A stretch of DNA of 7,312 bases from CAYSND01 sp964642235 (GCA_964642235.1 CAZXOP010000097.1:1-7312), one strand, 5' to 3'; positions 1 through 6,245 are shown, counted from the first letter of the stretch. Translations and numbers: made by a program. The notes: generated by a model from the letters alone, not told the origin.

Positions 1-1227
1 ATAAACAGCATGTCCACCATATAGATATTTAACCATTACCCCTCCTAAAAGACCATTACATATTTGAGGTATTGTTATAAAGAAGTTAAAGACTCCCATA
101 TAGACCCCCATTTTGTGTGCAGGGAGGGCACCTGCAAGCATTGCATAAGGCATTGCAAGGATACTACCCCATGCAATTCCAATTCCCACCATAGAGAAAA
201 TAAGGAGCTTAGGGTCCTTGAAGATAAAAAAGGAGGCAAAACCTATTGCTCCGAATAACAATGACATCGAGTGCGTTCCCTTCCTTCCAATTTTCTTCGC
301 AATCAGAGGGAGCAAAAAGGCAATAATCGCTGCAACTCCGTTGTAAACCCCCTGCAAAACTCCAACCCAGTCCCCTGCATTGCCGTAGGCAAGAGAGTTC
401 CTGTCCACAGTGTTATAACAATGCTCTGCTACCGCAGGGGTCATATAAACCCACATCGAGAAGAGTGCAAACCAAGAAAAAAACTGTACTACTCCGAGTT
501 GAAGCATTGTCTTAGGCATATTTGCAAAGTCCTTGAAGATCTCCAAAATTCCACCCTTCTCCTTCTCAATGGTTCCTGGCTCCGGAGGGTACTCTGTGGT
601 AGTTATTATTGTCCAAAGGACGCAGAAAAGAAGAACTGCTGCTCCAATATAGAATGCTAACTTGACATTGGGGGAGACCCCTCCCTCTGTTTCGGGGGTA
701 TTGGACATTCCAAACCAATTAGTGAGGACAAAGGGGAGAACAGCCCCGATTACAGCCCCTATTCCAATAAGAAAAGTCTGCATCGAGAACCCGAGAGTTC
801 TCTGCTCCGAGGGGAGTTTGTCGGCAACAAGAGCCCTAAAAGGCTCCATTGCCACATTTATTGAAGCATCCATTATCATTAAAACCCCTGCCCCGATAAG
901 GAGTGGAGAGAGAAAGGGTGCAAGAGCCGGAGAATTTGGCATCAGCACTAACATTAAGGAGGCAAGAATGGCACCCACTAAAAAGTAAGGTCTTCTTCGT
1001 CCCAACTTTGTCCAAGTTCTATCACTATAGTGTCCGATAATGGGCTGAACTATCATTCCTGTAAGTGGGGCAGCAAGCCAAAAGAGAGATAGATGCTCTA
1101 CGTCTGCTCCGAATGATTGTAAAATCCTGCTAACATTAGCATTTTGTAAGGCAAGTCCAAATTGAATTCCGAGGAACCCGAAACTCATATTGAAAATCTG
1201 CCAATAATTCATTCGTACTTTTTTCAT
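1..1227 (-). CDS. SLC45/GPH-type MFS sugar transporter, C-terminus cut by window edge
   Basis: Inner-membrane secondary transporter of the major facilitator superfamily, closest in appearance to the SLC45 / glycoside-pentoside-hexuronide group that imports disaccharides such as sucrose or maltose with a cation. I translated 409 residues from the ATG at 1227 with no stop before the window edge; relatives run to roughly 440-460 residues, so the last helix or so is missing. The MFS loop motif is at residues 65-80 (GHYSDR ... GRRRP) and its second-half counterpart at 310-316 (AKKIGRK). Two other stretches typical of the group are QFFSWFALFSMWVYMTP (248-264) and GIAWGSILAMPYAMLAG (350-366). A charged cytoplasmic linker (about 212-228) separates the halves. 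A second ATG five codons in is possible, but the first keeps a usual MKK start. The gene is divergent from the LytTR regulator, with 144 bp between them. Family assignment is firm; the substrate is inferred. Confidence 0.92.
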   Translation of the reverse strand, partial: MKKVRMNYWQIFNMSFGFLGIQFGLALQNANVSRILQSFGADVEHLSLFWLAAPLTGMIVQPIIGHYSDRTWTKLGRRRPYFLVGAILASLMLVLMPNSPALAPFLSPLLIGAGVLMIMDASINVAMEPFRALVADKLPSEQRTLGFSMQTFLIGIGAVIGAVLPFVLTNWFGMSNTPETEGGVSPNVKLAFYIGAAVLLFCVLWTIITTTEYPPEPGTIEKEKGGILEIFKDFANMPKTMLQLGVVQFFSWFALFSMWVYMTPAVAEHCYNTVDRNSLAYGNAGDWVGVLQGVYNGVAAIIAFLLPLIAKKIGRKGTHSMSLLFGAIGFASFFIFKDPKLLIFSMVGIGIAWGSILAMPYAMLAGALPAHKMGVYMGVFNFFITIPQICNGLLGGVMVKYLYGGHAVY

Positions 1228-1328
1228 AAAAAATAGTTAAGTCTATAAAATTAAATTTATCCCCTCACTTTAACTTTTGATTTCTGACGAACTGTTAAAA
1301 AAGAGGGATGAATTGACTTATTTTCAAG

Positions 1329-1344
1329 ACCGACGAAAATCGGT
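1329..1344. repeat. Small inverted repeat, possible operator
   Basis: ACCGA-CGAAAA-TCGGT: 5-bp arms and a 6-nt loop, centred 23-24 bp upstream of the -7 box of the response-regulator gene, where the -33 element would be expected. It could be an operator or simply chance; arms this short carry little weight. Confidence 0.25.
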
Positions 1345-1359
1345 TTAATTGTTTTTTAA

Positions 1360-1367
1360 TATCTTTG
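1360..1367 (+). promoter_or_regulatory. Bacteroidota -7 promoter box of the response regulator
   Basis: TATCTTTG is an exact match to the Bacteroidota sigma-ABfr -7 consensus TAnnTTTG. No TTTG-like -33 element stands about 20 bp upstream. The box ends only 4 nt before the ATG at 1372, so transcription would begin within a base or two of the start codon, giving a nearly leaderless mRNA. The same layout precedes the nuclease gene at 4679-4686. Confidence 0.6.
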
Positions 1368-1371
1368 TATC

Positions 1372-2124
1372 ATGGATATACTGATAATCGAAGATGAAAT
1401 AGCCGCGCAACATTTACTTATTAGACTACTCAATAAGTATTTCCCTCTATTTAAGATTGCCGGGGTTCTTGACTCTTTGACCACAGCTGTCGCATGGCTC
1501 AGCATGAATAAGGCAGACCTTATATTTATGGATGTTGAGCTCTCTGATGGGAACTGTTTTGAGCTATTTAAGATGGTGGAGATAAAATCACCTGTGATAA
1601 TTACGACTGCTTATGAGCATTATGCACTTAAAGCTTTTAATGCTAAATGTTTTGACTACATTCTAAAGCCGATACAGGACAACGATTTTGTCTTTTCAGT
1701 TGAGAGGTGTATGAAGTTCTGTAATAAGGCATTCTATAATATGTCGGACATTGAGAAACTTATCTCCCTTTCAAAAAATTACAAACAGCGATTTACCATA
1801 AAAACAGGGACTCGGATTATGGTGGTGGAGGTGGCAGATATAGCCTATTTTTATTCTGAGTCAAAATCCACTTTCCTCGTAACTACTGACGGAAAAAGAC
1901 TCCTTGCAGATAGAAGTTTAGACTCTATTGAGGAGGAACTCGACCCTTCTGCCTTCTTTAAGTTATCACGTGGATGTATCATAAGTTTCAGCTCAATAGG
2001 CAATATCTCTAAATACTATAATTCAAGACTGAAAATATCGTTGAAACCTAATTTGATAGACCCGATAATAGTACCCAGAGCTCGGGCAGGGCTCTTTATG
2101 AAGTGGCTTGAAGGGAAAAACTAA
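1372..2124 (+). CDS. LytTR-family DNA-binding response regulator
   Basis: Cytoplasmic response regulator that a membrane kinase would phosphorylate and that binds DNA through a LytTR domain. The receiver domain covers about residues 1-118: acidic pair E7/D8, phospho-acceptor D54 in FMDVEL, switch residues T78/T79 followed by A80, and the K99-P100 motif in YILKP. After a short linker the LytTR domain runs from about 138 to 246, with the family's RFTIKTGTRI strand, a central YFYSESKSTFLVTTDGKR stretch, and FFKLSRGCIISFSSI where the family consensus is close to FFRVHRSYIVNL. At 250 residues it is full length. The start fits the usual opening of this family (MDILIIEDE). A -7 promoter box sits directly upstream. 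The likely partner is the LytS-type kinase at 2907-3953; its targets might include the divergent transporter or the kinase operon, but that is inference. Confidence 0.95.
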   Translation: MDILIIEDEIAAQHLLIRLLNKYFPLFKIAGVLDSLTTAVAWLSMNKADLIFMDVELSDGNCFELFKMVEIKSPVIITTAYEHYALKAFNAKCFDYILKPIQDNDFVFSVERCMKFCNKAFYNMSDIEKLISLSKNYKQRFTIKTGTRIMVVEVADIAYFYSESKSTFLVTTDGKRLLADRSLDSIEEELDPSAFFKLSRGCIISFSSIGNISKYYNSRLKISLKPNLIDPIIVPRARAGLFMKWLEGKN

Positions 2125-2152
2125 TCAAATAGGGATGGCTTATGTCCCATAA

Positions 2153-2860
2153 TTAAAGAGAGCATTTACATTCTATGTTAAGTCCTGAATTATTCTTTAA
2201 TCTTAGTGAGATGGTCTGTTTCCCACTATGAGTAGGGCGTTTTGCATAGAAAGTAAGCGAAGAACCTCTGTCTAAAAGAAGAAGGTCTTTAGAAGTTATC
2301 TCCGAAAGTTTTTTAGTTGTGTAACCTATTTTAATGTTATTATCACTGACCGTTCTTATGCAAGACTCTTTATACTTACTCGAAATATATGGATAGTGAG
2401 AAGCATATTTTATTGAAAACAAATCATTTAACGAACTTCCTGCAGGATGAGATGCGTCCCAGGCAACATCAGAAGAAATAATTACCTCATTAATCTCATC
2501 TGATACAGCACCCGGGTCAACACAATAAGAATATGCTCCTATTGTATTCTCTTTAGTATAAAAGATATCACTGTAAGCTCTTCTTAAACTATCATAATCT
2601 TTAAAATTCCTAGCCGTGGGAACATTCCATTTCTTTTTTCTAAGGGACTGTGCAGAACAAAATGGGTTCTGTTCTCCTATCACGCATGTTTCTAACACCA
2701 ACGAGTCTTCTTGTTGCTTCTTAACATACCACTTCATATCATTGATTTTATAATATGATAATATATAAGAGTCAACTTGTACCTTGTCCCAATATTTTTC
2801 ACAAGAATTCAATAAGAAGGCAGATCCAATAATTAATATTATACTGTAAAACTGTTTCAT
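2153..2860 (-). CDS. Cys-rich lipoprotein of unknown function
   Basis: I do not recognise a defined function. The first 20 residues are a lipoprotein signal: MKQF, a hydrophobic core, then the lipobox LLNSC with Cys20 as the lipidated residue. The mature protein therefore begins at Cys20 and is anchored to a membrane, probably the outer membrane, facing the periplasm or the surface. The mature part is soluble, has no membrane segment and carries six further cysteines (59, 68, 113, 167, 231, 233), which could form up to three disulfides. The stretch around residues 121-151 (DEINEVIISSD ... HPAGSSLNDLFSIKY) together with the C-terminal beta-rich part recalls uncharacterised Bacteroidetes lipoproteins of the DUF5034 kind; this is from memory and untested. 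It lies 46 bp downstream of the kinase gene with no evident promoter between, so it is probably co-transcribed. It could be a sensor accessory or a client of the two-component system. Confidence 0.8.
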   Translation of the reverse strand: MKQFYSIILIIGSAFLLNSCEKYWDKVQVDSYILSYYKINDMKWYVKKQQEDSLVLETCVIGEQNPFCSAQSLRKKKWNVPTARNFKDYDSLRRAYSDIFYTKENTIGAYSYCVDPGAVSDEINEVIISSDVAWDASHPAGSSLNDLFSIKYASHYPYISSKYKESCIRTVSDNNIKIGYTTKKLSEITSKDLLLLDRGSSLTFYAKRPTHSGKQTISLRLKNNSGLNIECKCSL

Positions 2861-2906
2861 AATACATACTGTTTTTTTATAATTTCATCTTATTAGCAAA
2901 ACAAAA

Positions 2907-3953
2907 CTAATCAAATATAGGAATTTTTACCTCAAATGTCTTTCCATCATTAATGATTTCTATCTCTGAGCCGAAGAGGATTTCGTATTGTTTCTGAATG
3001 TTTTTTAGTCCTAACCCTGTGGTGGGGGTGGTTACGATTTTCTTCTGAATATTGTTCCTTACTATCACGAAGTCCCCCTCAGTGAATATCTCGATTTTTA
3101 ACACATTGGCAGCATTTAAGACATTGTGTTTCACCGCATTTTCCACTAACATTTGAAGTCCGCAGGGGATAATTTTTTTCCTAATTAGTTTCTCAGGGAT
3201 ATAAATGCTGAAAAATATTGCTGAACCAAATCTTTCATACAATAAATTTACATAGAGCTTAACAAAAGCTGTCTCTTCTTCCAATCTAACCACCTGTTCC
3301 GATTCTATCTTCAAAATATACCTATAAAGATCTGCGAGTCTTTTTAAGTAATCACTTGCTTTATTTGGGTCAGTCTGTATTAGATAATCCAGAACATTCA
3401 AACTGTTAAAAAGAAAATGGGGATTTGTCTGAAGCTTAAGGAGCTGGTACTGATAATTAGCCTTACTCCTCTTCTCAATCTCCTCTGCCAACGCTTTTTT
3501 GTGTAGCCACCTATAATAAGATATAACATCCATTACCATTACTATCACTGAATTAAACAGAAGATTGGTAATTAATGTAAACCAAAATAGTTTATCAAAA
3601 AGAGGTGCACTCCCTCCTACCTCGCTAATCTGAAATACCCTTAGAATAATAGAAGCGATAAAGGAGATAACAAAAATCCCCCCCAACTCTATCAAGGTTC
3701 TTATCATCATAGAACCTGAACCATAAGAGATTTTCTTTATTAACAATGAGACGAGGAGGAAGTCTGCCACCACCATCGCTATGGTAAGTGGATAGTTAGA
3801 TAATGTCTGAAATAAAAAATCGCTAAAATAGAGCCCAAAACGTTGATAAAAGAGTGGCAAGAATTTCTCTAATATCATCCTCGCTGCTAATACAATAACA
3901 GCAAGAACAGCTACATCAAGGAGAGCTTTGTGGTCTTTTAATCTTTTTTCCAA
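2907..3953 (-). CDS. LytS/YehU-type membrane sensor histidine kinase
   Basis: Inner-membrane sensor kinase of the His_kinase (PF06580) plus HATPase_c type, the usual partner of LytTR regulators. Four hydrophobic segments are visible at about residues 11-30, 55-73, 88-107 and 122-145, followed by a basic, helical linker (150-172). The phospho-acceptor is H179 in QTNPHFLFNSLN (175-186). The ATP-binding N-box is LVENAVKHN (269-277) and the G-box GLGLKNI (313-319), so all catalytic parts are present. The start is unusual. The frame opens at a TAG stop at 3960-3962 and its only conventional initiation codon before Met26 is TTG at 3951-3953; starting at Met26 would remove the first helix. It overlaps the upstream membrane-protein gene by 16 bp, so translation is either coupled or the two frames are one gene (see findings). 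Probable partner of the regulator at 1372-2124. Confidence 0.93.
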   Translation of the reverse strand: MEKRLKDHKALLDVAVLAVIVLAARMILEKFLPLFYQRFGLYFSDFLFQTLSNYPLTIAMVVADFLLVSLLIKKISYGSGSMMIRTLIELGGIFVISFIASIILRVFQISEVGGSAPLFDKLFWFTLITNLLFNSVIVMVMDVISYYRWLHKKALAEEIEKRSKANYQYQLLKLQTNPHFLFNSLNVLDYLIQTDPNKASDYLKRLADLYRYILKIESEQVVRLEEETAFVKLYVNLLYERFGSAIFFSIYIPEKLIRKKIIPCGLQMLVENAVKHNVLNAANVLKIEIFTEGDFVIVRNNIQKKIVTTPTTGLGLKNIQKQYEILFGSEIEIINDGKTFEVKIPIFD

Positions 3954-4324
3954 TTTCTTCTAAGCAATAATATAATTATAAGACCCAAAGATTCAGTAAC
4001 TACCGACGTGGTCAAAACATTTACCCACACCCCCCAGTGAGGAACTACAGAGTTAAGGAATTTCGCCCCAACAGTCCCTAGATAGAAACCTGCAAAACAA
4101 GAGAGCAAAGCAAGCCCAAGAAAAACATCAAATGGAATTTCATAAAATTTAATCAACGAAAAGACCATAGCAATAGTCAAACAAGTAAGTAGAAACCCAT
4201 CTCCAAAAGAGGTATTATGGGTTAAAAGACATGTTACAGCGTGAGCAACCACAAATATCAAGACTATCAAATTAGCCTTCCAGATATTTTCCCTTTGATC
4301 TTCGCTCTTCTTGAAATAGTTCAT
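3938..4324 (-). CDS. Four-helix membrane protein, possible sensor half of the downstream kinase
   Basis: A 128-residue integral membrane protein with a polar N-terminus (1-16) and four hydrophobic segments at about 18-34, 43-58, 66-84 and 98-121. It ends in a basic tail, RRNWKKD. No enzymatic motif is visible and I recognise no named family. Its last 16 bp overlap the kinase gene, whose frame is -1 relative to this one. The overlap contains AAAAAA (plus-strand T run 3944-3949), two codons before the TAA at 3938. Either this is a separate small subunit working with the kinase in the membrane, or it is the N-terminal half of one kinase of about 471 residues and eight helices, made by frameshifting or split by a one-base sequence error. 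A promoter candidate lies at 4345-4376, making it the first gene of the minus-strand unit. Confidence 0.75.
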   Translation of the reverse strand: MNYFKKSEDQRENIWKANLIVLIFVVAHAVTCLLTHNTSFGDGFLLTCLTIAMVFSLIKFYEIPFDVFLGLALLSCFAGFYLGTVGAKFLNSVVPHWGVWVNVLTTSVVTESLGLIIILLLRRNWKKD

Positions 4325-4344
4325 ATAAATTAAGTATTTATATG

Positions 4345-4376
4345 TAAATATATGAACAATTTAGATTTCCTCCAAA
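4345..4376 (-). promoter_or_regulatory. Candidate Bacteroidota promoter for the kinase operon
   Basis: On the minus strand TTTG (4373-4376) is followed after 20 bp by TATATTTA (4345-4352). That is the TTTG-N19-21-TAnnTTTG layout with one mismatch in the -7 box. The transcript would start near 4341 and have a leader of about 17 nt before the ATG at 4322-4324. Confidence 0.5.
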
Positions 4377-4405
4377 AAGTAGTTTTAACAGATCTGCTCT
4401 AAACT

Positions 4406-4598
4406 ATCATTGTGGACTCCTATATCTCCTTGCGGGCTGTTTCTGTCATCACCGACTCTACCACTGTCATTGCAGACCCGACCAAAGGTCATTGCCGACC
4501 CTACTACTGTCATTGCACGCCCGGCCACTGTCATTGCGGACCCTACTACTATCATTGCAAGCCCCCGAAATGTCATTGCAGACCCCATTCCGCAATCC
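4406..4598. repeat. Degenerate 21-bp tandem repeat with GTCATTGC core
   Basis: TCATTG-like cores begin at 4407, 4427, 4446, 4467, 4489, 4510, 4531, 4552 and 4573. The spacing is 19-22 bp, mostly exactly 21. The better units read GTCATTGCnGACCCtACtACt; the first three are much decayed. The last unit differs in closing with the complementary half-site, GTCATTGC-N12-GCAATC (4572-4597), so ATTGC/GCAAT could pair. Because 21 bp is seven codons, the array stays open in several frames and yields spurious heptapeptide ORFs on both strands. Most of the 366-bp gap between the membrane-protein gene and the nuclease gene is this array; I see no gene there. Confidence 0.8.
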
Positions 4599-4678
4599 CC
4601 ACAATTTCTAACCCACTTATTGAAGCAAACATGAGAAATTTATATTTATAATCTACATTATTACAAAAAACAATCAGC

Positions 4679-4686
4679 TATCTTTG
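4679..4686 (+). promoter_or_regulatory. Bacteroidota -7 promoter box of the nuclease gene
   Basis: TATCTTTG, an exact TAnnTTTG match, ends 4 nt before the ATG at 4691. No clear -33 TTTG is seen near 4655. Transcription would begin at about the start codon, giving a nearly leaderless message, as for the response regulator. A gene carried with its own promoter suits a stand-alone accessory gene. Confidence 0.6.
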
Positions 4687-4690
4687 CTGT

Positions 4691-5734
4691 ATGGGAAAAC
4701 TAATAAAAATCAACGATGAATATCGGATTTGGTTTGCCGAATTAAAGCAACGCATCCGAGCGCATCAACTCAAAGCCACTATCAGCGTGAATAGCGAGTT
4801 GATACAAACTTATTGGGATCTAGGGCGAGATATTGTAACTATGCAGGTGGAAAGTAAATGGGGCGGCGGTTTTTTCAAAGAACTTCATCGCGATTTGCAA
4901 GAGAGTTTCCCCAGCTTGACAGGCTTTTCCATAACCAATTTAAAATATATGAAACGGTTCTATCTGTTCTATAATCAGGACAATACAATTCGTCAACAGG
5001 CTGTTGACGAATTGCAGAATATCCTTTTTAGAATACCTTGGGGGCACCATATCTATATTTTTACAAAATGTTCAAATCCAAAACAAGCTATTTTTTATAT
5101 CCAAAAAACACTTGCCAATAATTGGAGCAGGTCGGTGCTATTAAATATGATTGATGCTGGTCTTTATGATGCACAAGGAAGGGCATTGACAAACTTTTCT
5201 CAAATCCTACCCGACACACAGGGAGACCTCGCTCAACAAATAACAAAAGACCCTTACATATTTGATTTTCTGTCTTTAACTGAGGGGTATCGCGAAAAAG
5301 AACTAGAAGATGCCTTAACCGAAAACATCACGAAGTTTTTATTAGAATTGGGAAGCGGATTTGCGTATGTGGGTAGACAGGTTCGCTTAGAAATTGGTGA
5401 AGAAGAGTTTTTCGCTGATTTACTGTTTTATCACTTACAATTGCGTTGTTTTGTGGTTGTTGAACTGAAAACGGGGAAATTCTATGCTGAATACATAAGT
5501 AAATTGGGACTTTATGTTTCGGCTGTAAATCATCAAATGCGACACAAAAACGACTCGCCAACCATAGGGCTTTTAATTTGCAAATCAAAAGATGAGGTAG
5601 TTGCAAAATACACACTCGAAGGAGCATCTATACCCATTGGCGTATCGGAATATCAGCTTTCAAAACTTATTCCGCGAGAGATTAAAAGTGCGTTGCCAAG
5701 CATTGACGACATTGAAAAAGAATTAAAATCTTGA
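4691..5734 (+). CDS. DUF1016/YhcG-type PDDEXK nuclease
   Basis: Two-domain protein of the DUF1016 (YhcG) family, predicted PDDEXK-fold nucleases often found near restriction-modification or other defence genes. The N-terminal domain (about 12-165) has the family's QTYWDLGRDIV (39-49), KWGGGFFKELHRDL (56-69) and GFSITNLKYMKRFY (78-91). The C-terminal nuclease domain (about 185-335) contains GFAYVGRQVRLEIG (223-236), then FFADLLFYH with D243 and VVVELKTGKF with E258 and K260, the D ... ExK catalytic set. At 347 residues it matches the usual 330-380, with no stop or frameshift, so it is probably functional. It stands alone: no methylase, specificity subunit or restriction subunit is in the window. 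It is bracketed by two copies of a 26-bp GTCATTGC element (4572-4597 and 5811-5836), which suggests arrival as a unit. Family assignment is firm; the in-cell role is not established. Confidence 0.93.
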   Translation: MGKLIKINDEYRIWFAELKQRIRAHQLKATISVNSELIQTYWDLGRDIVTMQVESKWGGGFFKELHRDLQESFPSLTGFSITNLKYMKRFYLFYNQDNTIRQQAVDELQNILFRIPWGHHIYIFTKCSNPKQAIFYIQKTLANNWSRSVLLNMIDAGLYDAQGRALTNFSQILPDTQGDLAQQITKDPYIFDFLSLTEGYREKELEDALTENITKFLLELGSGFAYVGRQVRLEIGEEEFFADLLFYHLQLRCFVVVELKTGKFYAEYISKLGLYVSAVNHQMRHKNDSPTIGLLICKSKDEVVAKYTLEGASIPIGVSEYQLSKLIPREIKSALPSIDDIEKELKS

Positions 5735-5810
5735 TATTGATATAGTCCTAATATAATATAGGTTGAAATTCCCCTGCTTTGTTAATTTGGGGACTTATCT
5801 CATATATGCT

Positions 5811-5836
5811 GTCATTGCTGACCCTGTTCCGCAATC
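5811..5836. repeat. Isolated copy of the GTCATTGC-N12-GCAATC element
   Basis: GTCATTGC, 12 bases, GCAATC. It matches the closing unit of the left-hand tandem array (4572-4597) at 23 of 26 positions and in the same orientation, so the nuclease gene lies between direct copies. ATTGC and GCAAT can pair as short arms. Confidence 0.7.
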
Positions 5837-5844
5837 TCTTGACC

Positions 5845-5902
5845 ACATCTGCAACCTAAAGTGCTATACAGAGACCTGTACCCATGATTGGCTTGCACAT
5901 GT
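5845..5902. repeat. Inverted-repeat unit 1 (subfamily A)
   Basis: Arms ACATCTGCA (5845-5853) and TGCACATGT (5894-5902), complementary except one position, separated by 40 bp. Inside is a smaller hairpin, TACAG-AGAC-CTGTA. It is preceded by CC and followed by CGTCA, as is unit 2. Confidence 0.65.
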
Positions 5903-5939
5903 CGTCACATTTTTGACCATTTCCATGAAAAACGGCTCC

Positions 5940-5997
5940 ACATCTGCAAGTTAAACCCTTCTACAAGCCCCTCTATCCACGATTGCCCTGCAGATGT
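5940..5997. repeat. Inverted-repeat unit 2 (subfamily A)
   Basis: Arms ACATCTGCA (5940-5948) and TGCAGATGT (5989-5997) are perfectly complementary over 9 bp with a 40-bp spacer, as in unit 1. The two spacers agree at 24 of 40 positions by my count. Confidence 0.7.
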
Positions 5998-6005
5998 CGT
6001 CATCC

Positions 6006-6065
6006 CATGTCAGCTTTTGCTTCCACACCATCGTAGAATGCACTTTTCATGCAAAAGCTAACATG
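6006..6065. repeat. Inverted-repeat unit 3 (subfamily B)
   Basis: Perfect 9-bp arms AGCTTTTGC (6012-6020) and GCAAAAGCT (6051-6059) with a 30-bp spacer. After one mismatch the pairing continues outward for five more base pairs (CATGT/ACATG), so 14 of 15 positions pair. The spacer contains TAGAATGCA, shared with unit 5. Confidence 0.75.
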
Positions 6066-6127
6066 CCCAAAAACACAAAACCCCTCCCCATCACTCCCCA
6101 AGCAAGGTCAGCCAAAATACCGCTGTC

Positions 6128-6175
6128 AGCTTTTGCGTGTATATAGCCCTGTAGTACCTCTTTTCTGCAAAAGCT
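6128..6175. repeat. Inverted-repeat unit 4 (subfamily B)
   Basis: Arms AGCTTTTGC (6128-6136) and GCAAAAGCT (6167-6175) are identical to unit 3, with the same 30-bp spacing. The spacer sequence is mostly different but keeps GTAG and CTTTT. Confidence 0.75.
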
Positions 6176-6182
6176 CGCAGAC

Positions 6183-6200
6183 CCTCAGACGCGTCTGAGG
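6183..6200. repeat. Perfect 18-bp palindrome
   Basis: CCTCAGACGCGTCTGAGG is its own reverse complement, with no loop, and sits directly against the left arm of unit 5. It looks more like a dimeric-protein site or a cruciform point than a terminator, since no T-run follows. Confidence 0.7.
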
Positions 6201-6245
6201 AGGTTTGCACATAGAATGCATATAGAGCGGTTTTGATGCAAACCT
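6201..6245. repeat. Inverted-repeat unit 5 (subfamily C)
   Basis: Perfect 9-bp arms AGGTTTGCA (6201-6209) and TGCAAACCT (6237-6245) with a 27-bp spacer that contains TAGAATGCA (6212-6220), also present in unit 3. Both arms differ from subfamily B at matching positions, so pairing is preserved. Confidence 0.7.

Noticed and set aside
64..988. Three plus-strand open frames (64-258, 271-660, 662-988)
   Set aside because: They lie antisense within the transporter gene, whose translation is family-like throughout; their own products are low in hydrophobic order and resemble nothing.
1247..1257. Promoter box TAAATTTA for the transporter on the minus strand
   Set aside because: The final base deviates from TAnnTTTG and no TTTG lies about 20 bp upstream; AT-rich sequence gives such matches easily.
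2132..2148. Terminator between the convergent regulator and lipoprotein genes (GGGA-N9-TCCC)
   Set aside because: The stem has only 4 bp and no T-run follows on either strand.
4385..4651. Open frames on both strands with heptapeptide repeats (e.g. GSAMTVV, VIADPTT)
   Set aside because: They are translations of the 21-bp tandem repeat, which stays open in several frames because 21 is a multiple of three. No promoter box or start signal supports them.
5328..5627. Minus-strand frame of 99 codons
   Set aside because: Antisense to the catalytic domain of the nuclease gene, which is clearly the coding strand.
5770..5793. Terminator after the nuclease gene (TCCCC-N14-GGGGA)
   Set aside because: A 5-bp stem with a long loop and no T-run is too weak to call.
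5763..5954. Plus-strand frame of 63 codons
   Set aside because: It reads through the GTCATTGC element and inverted-repeat unit 1 and has no promoter or recognisable product.
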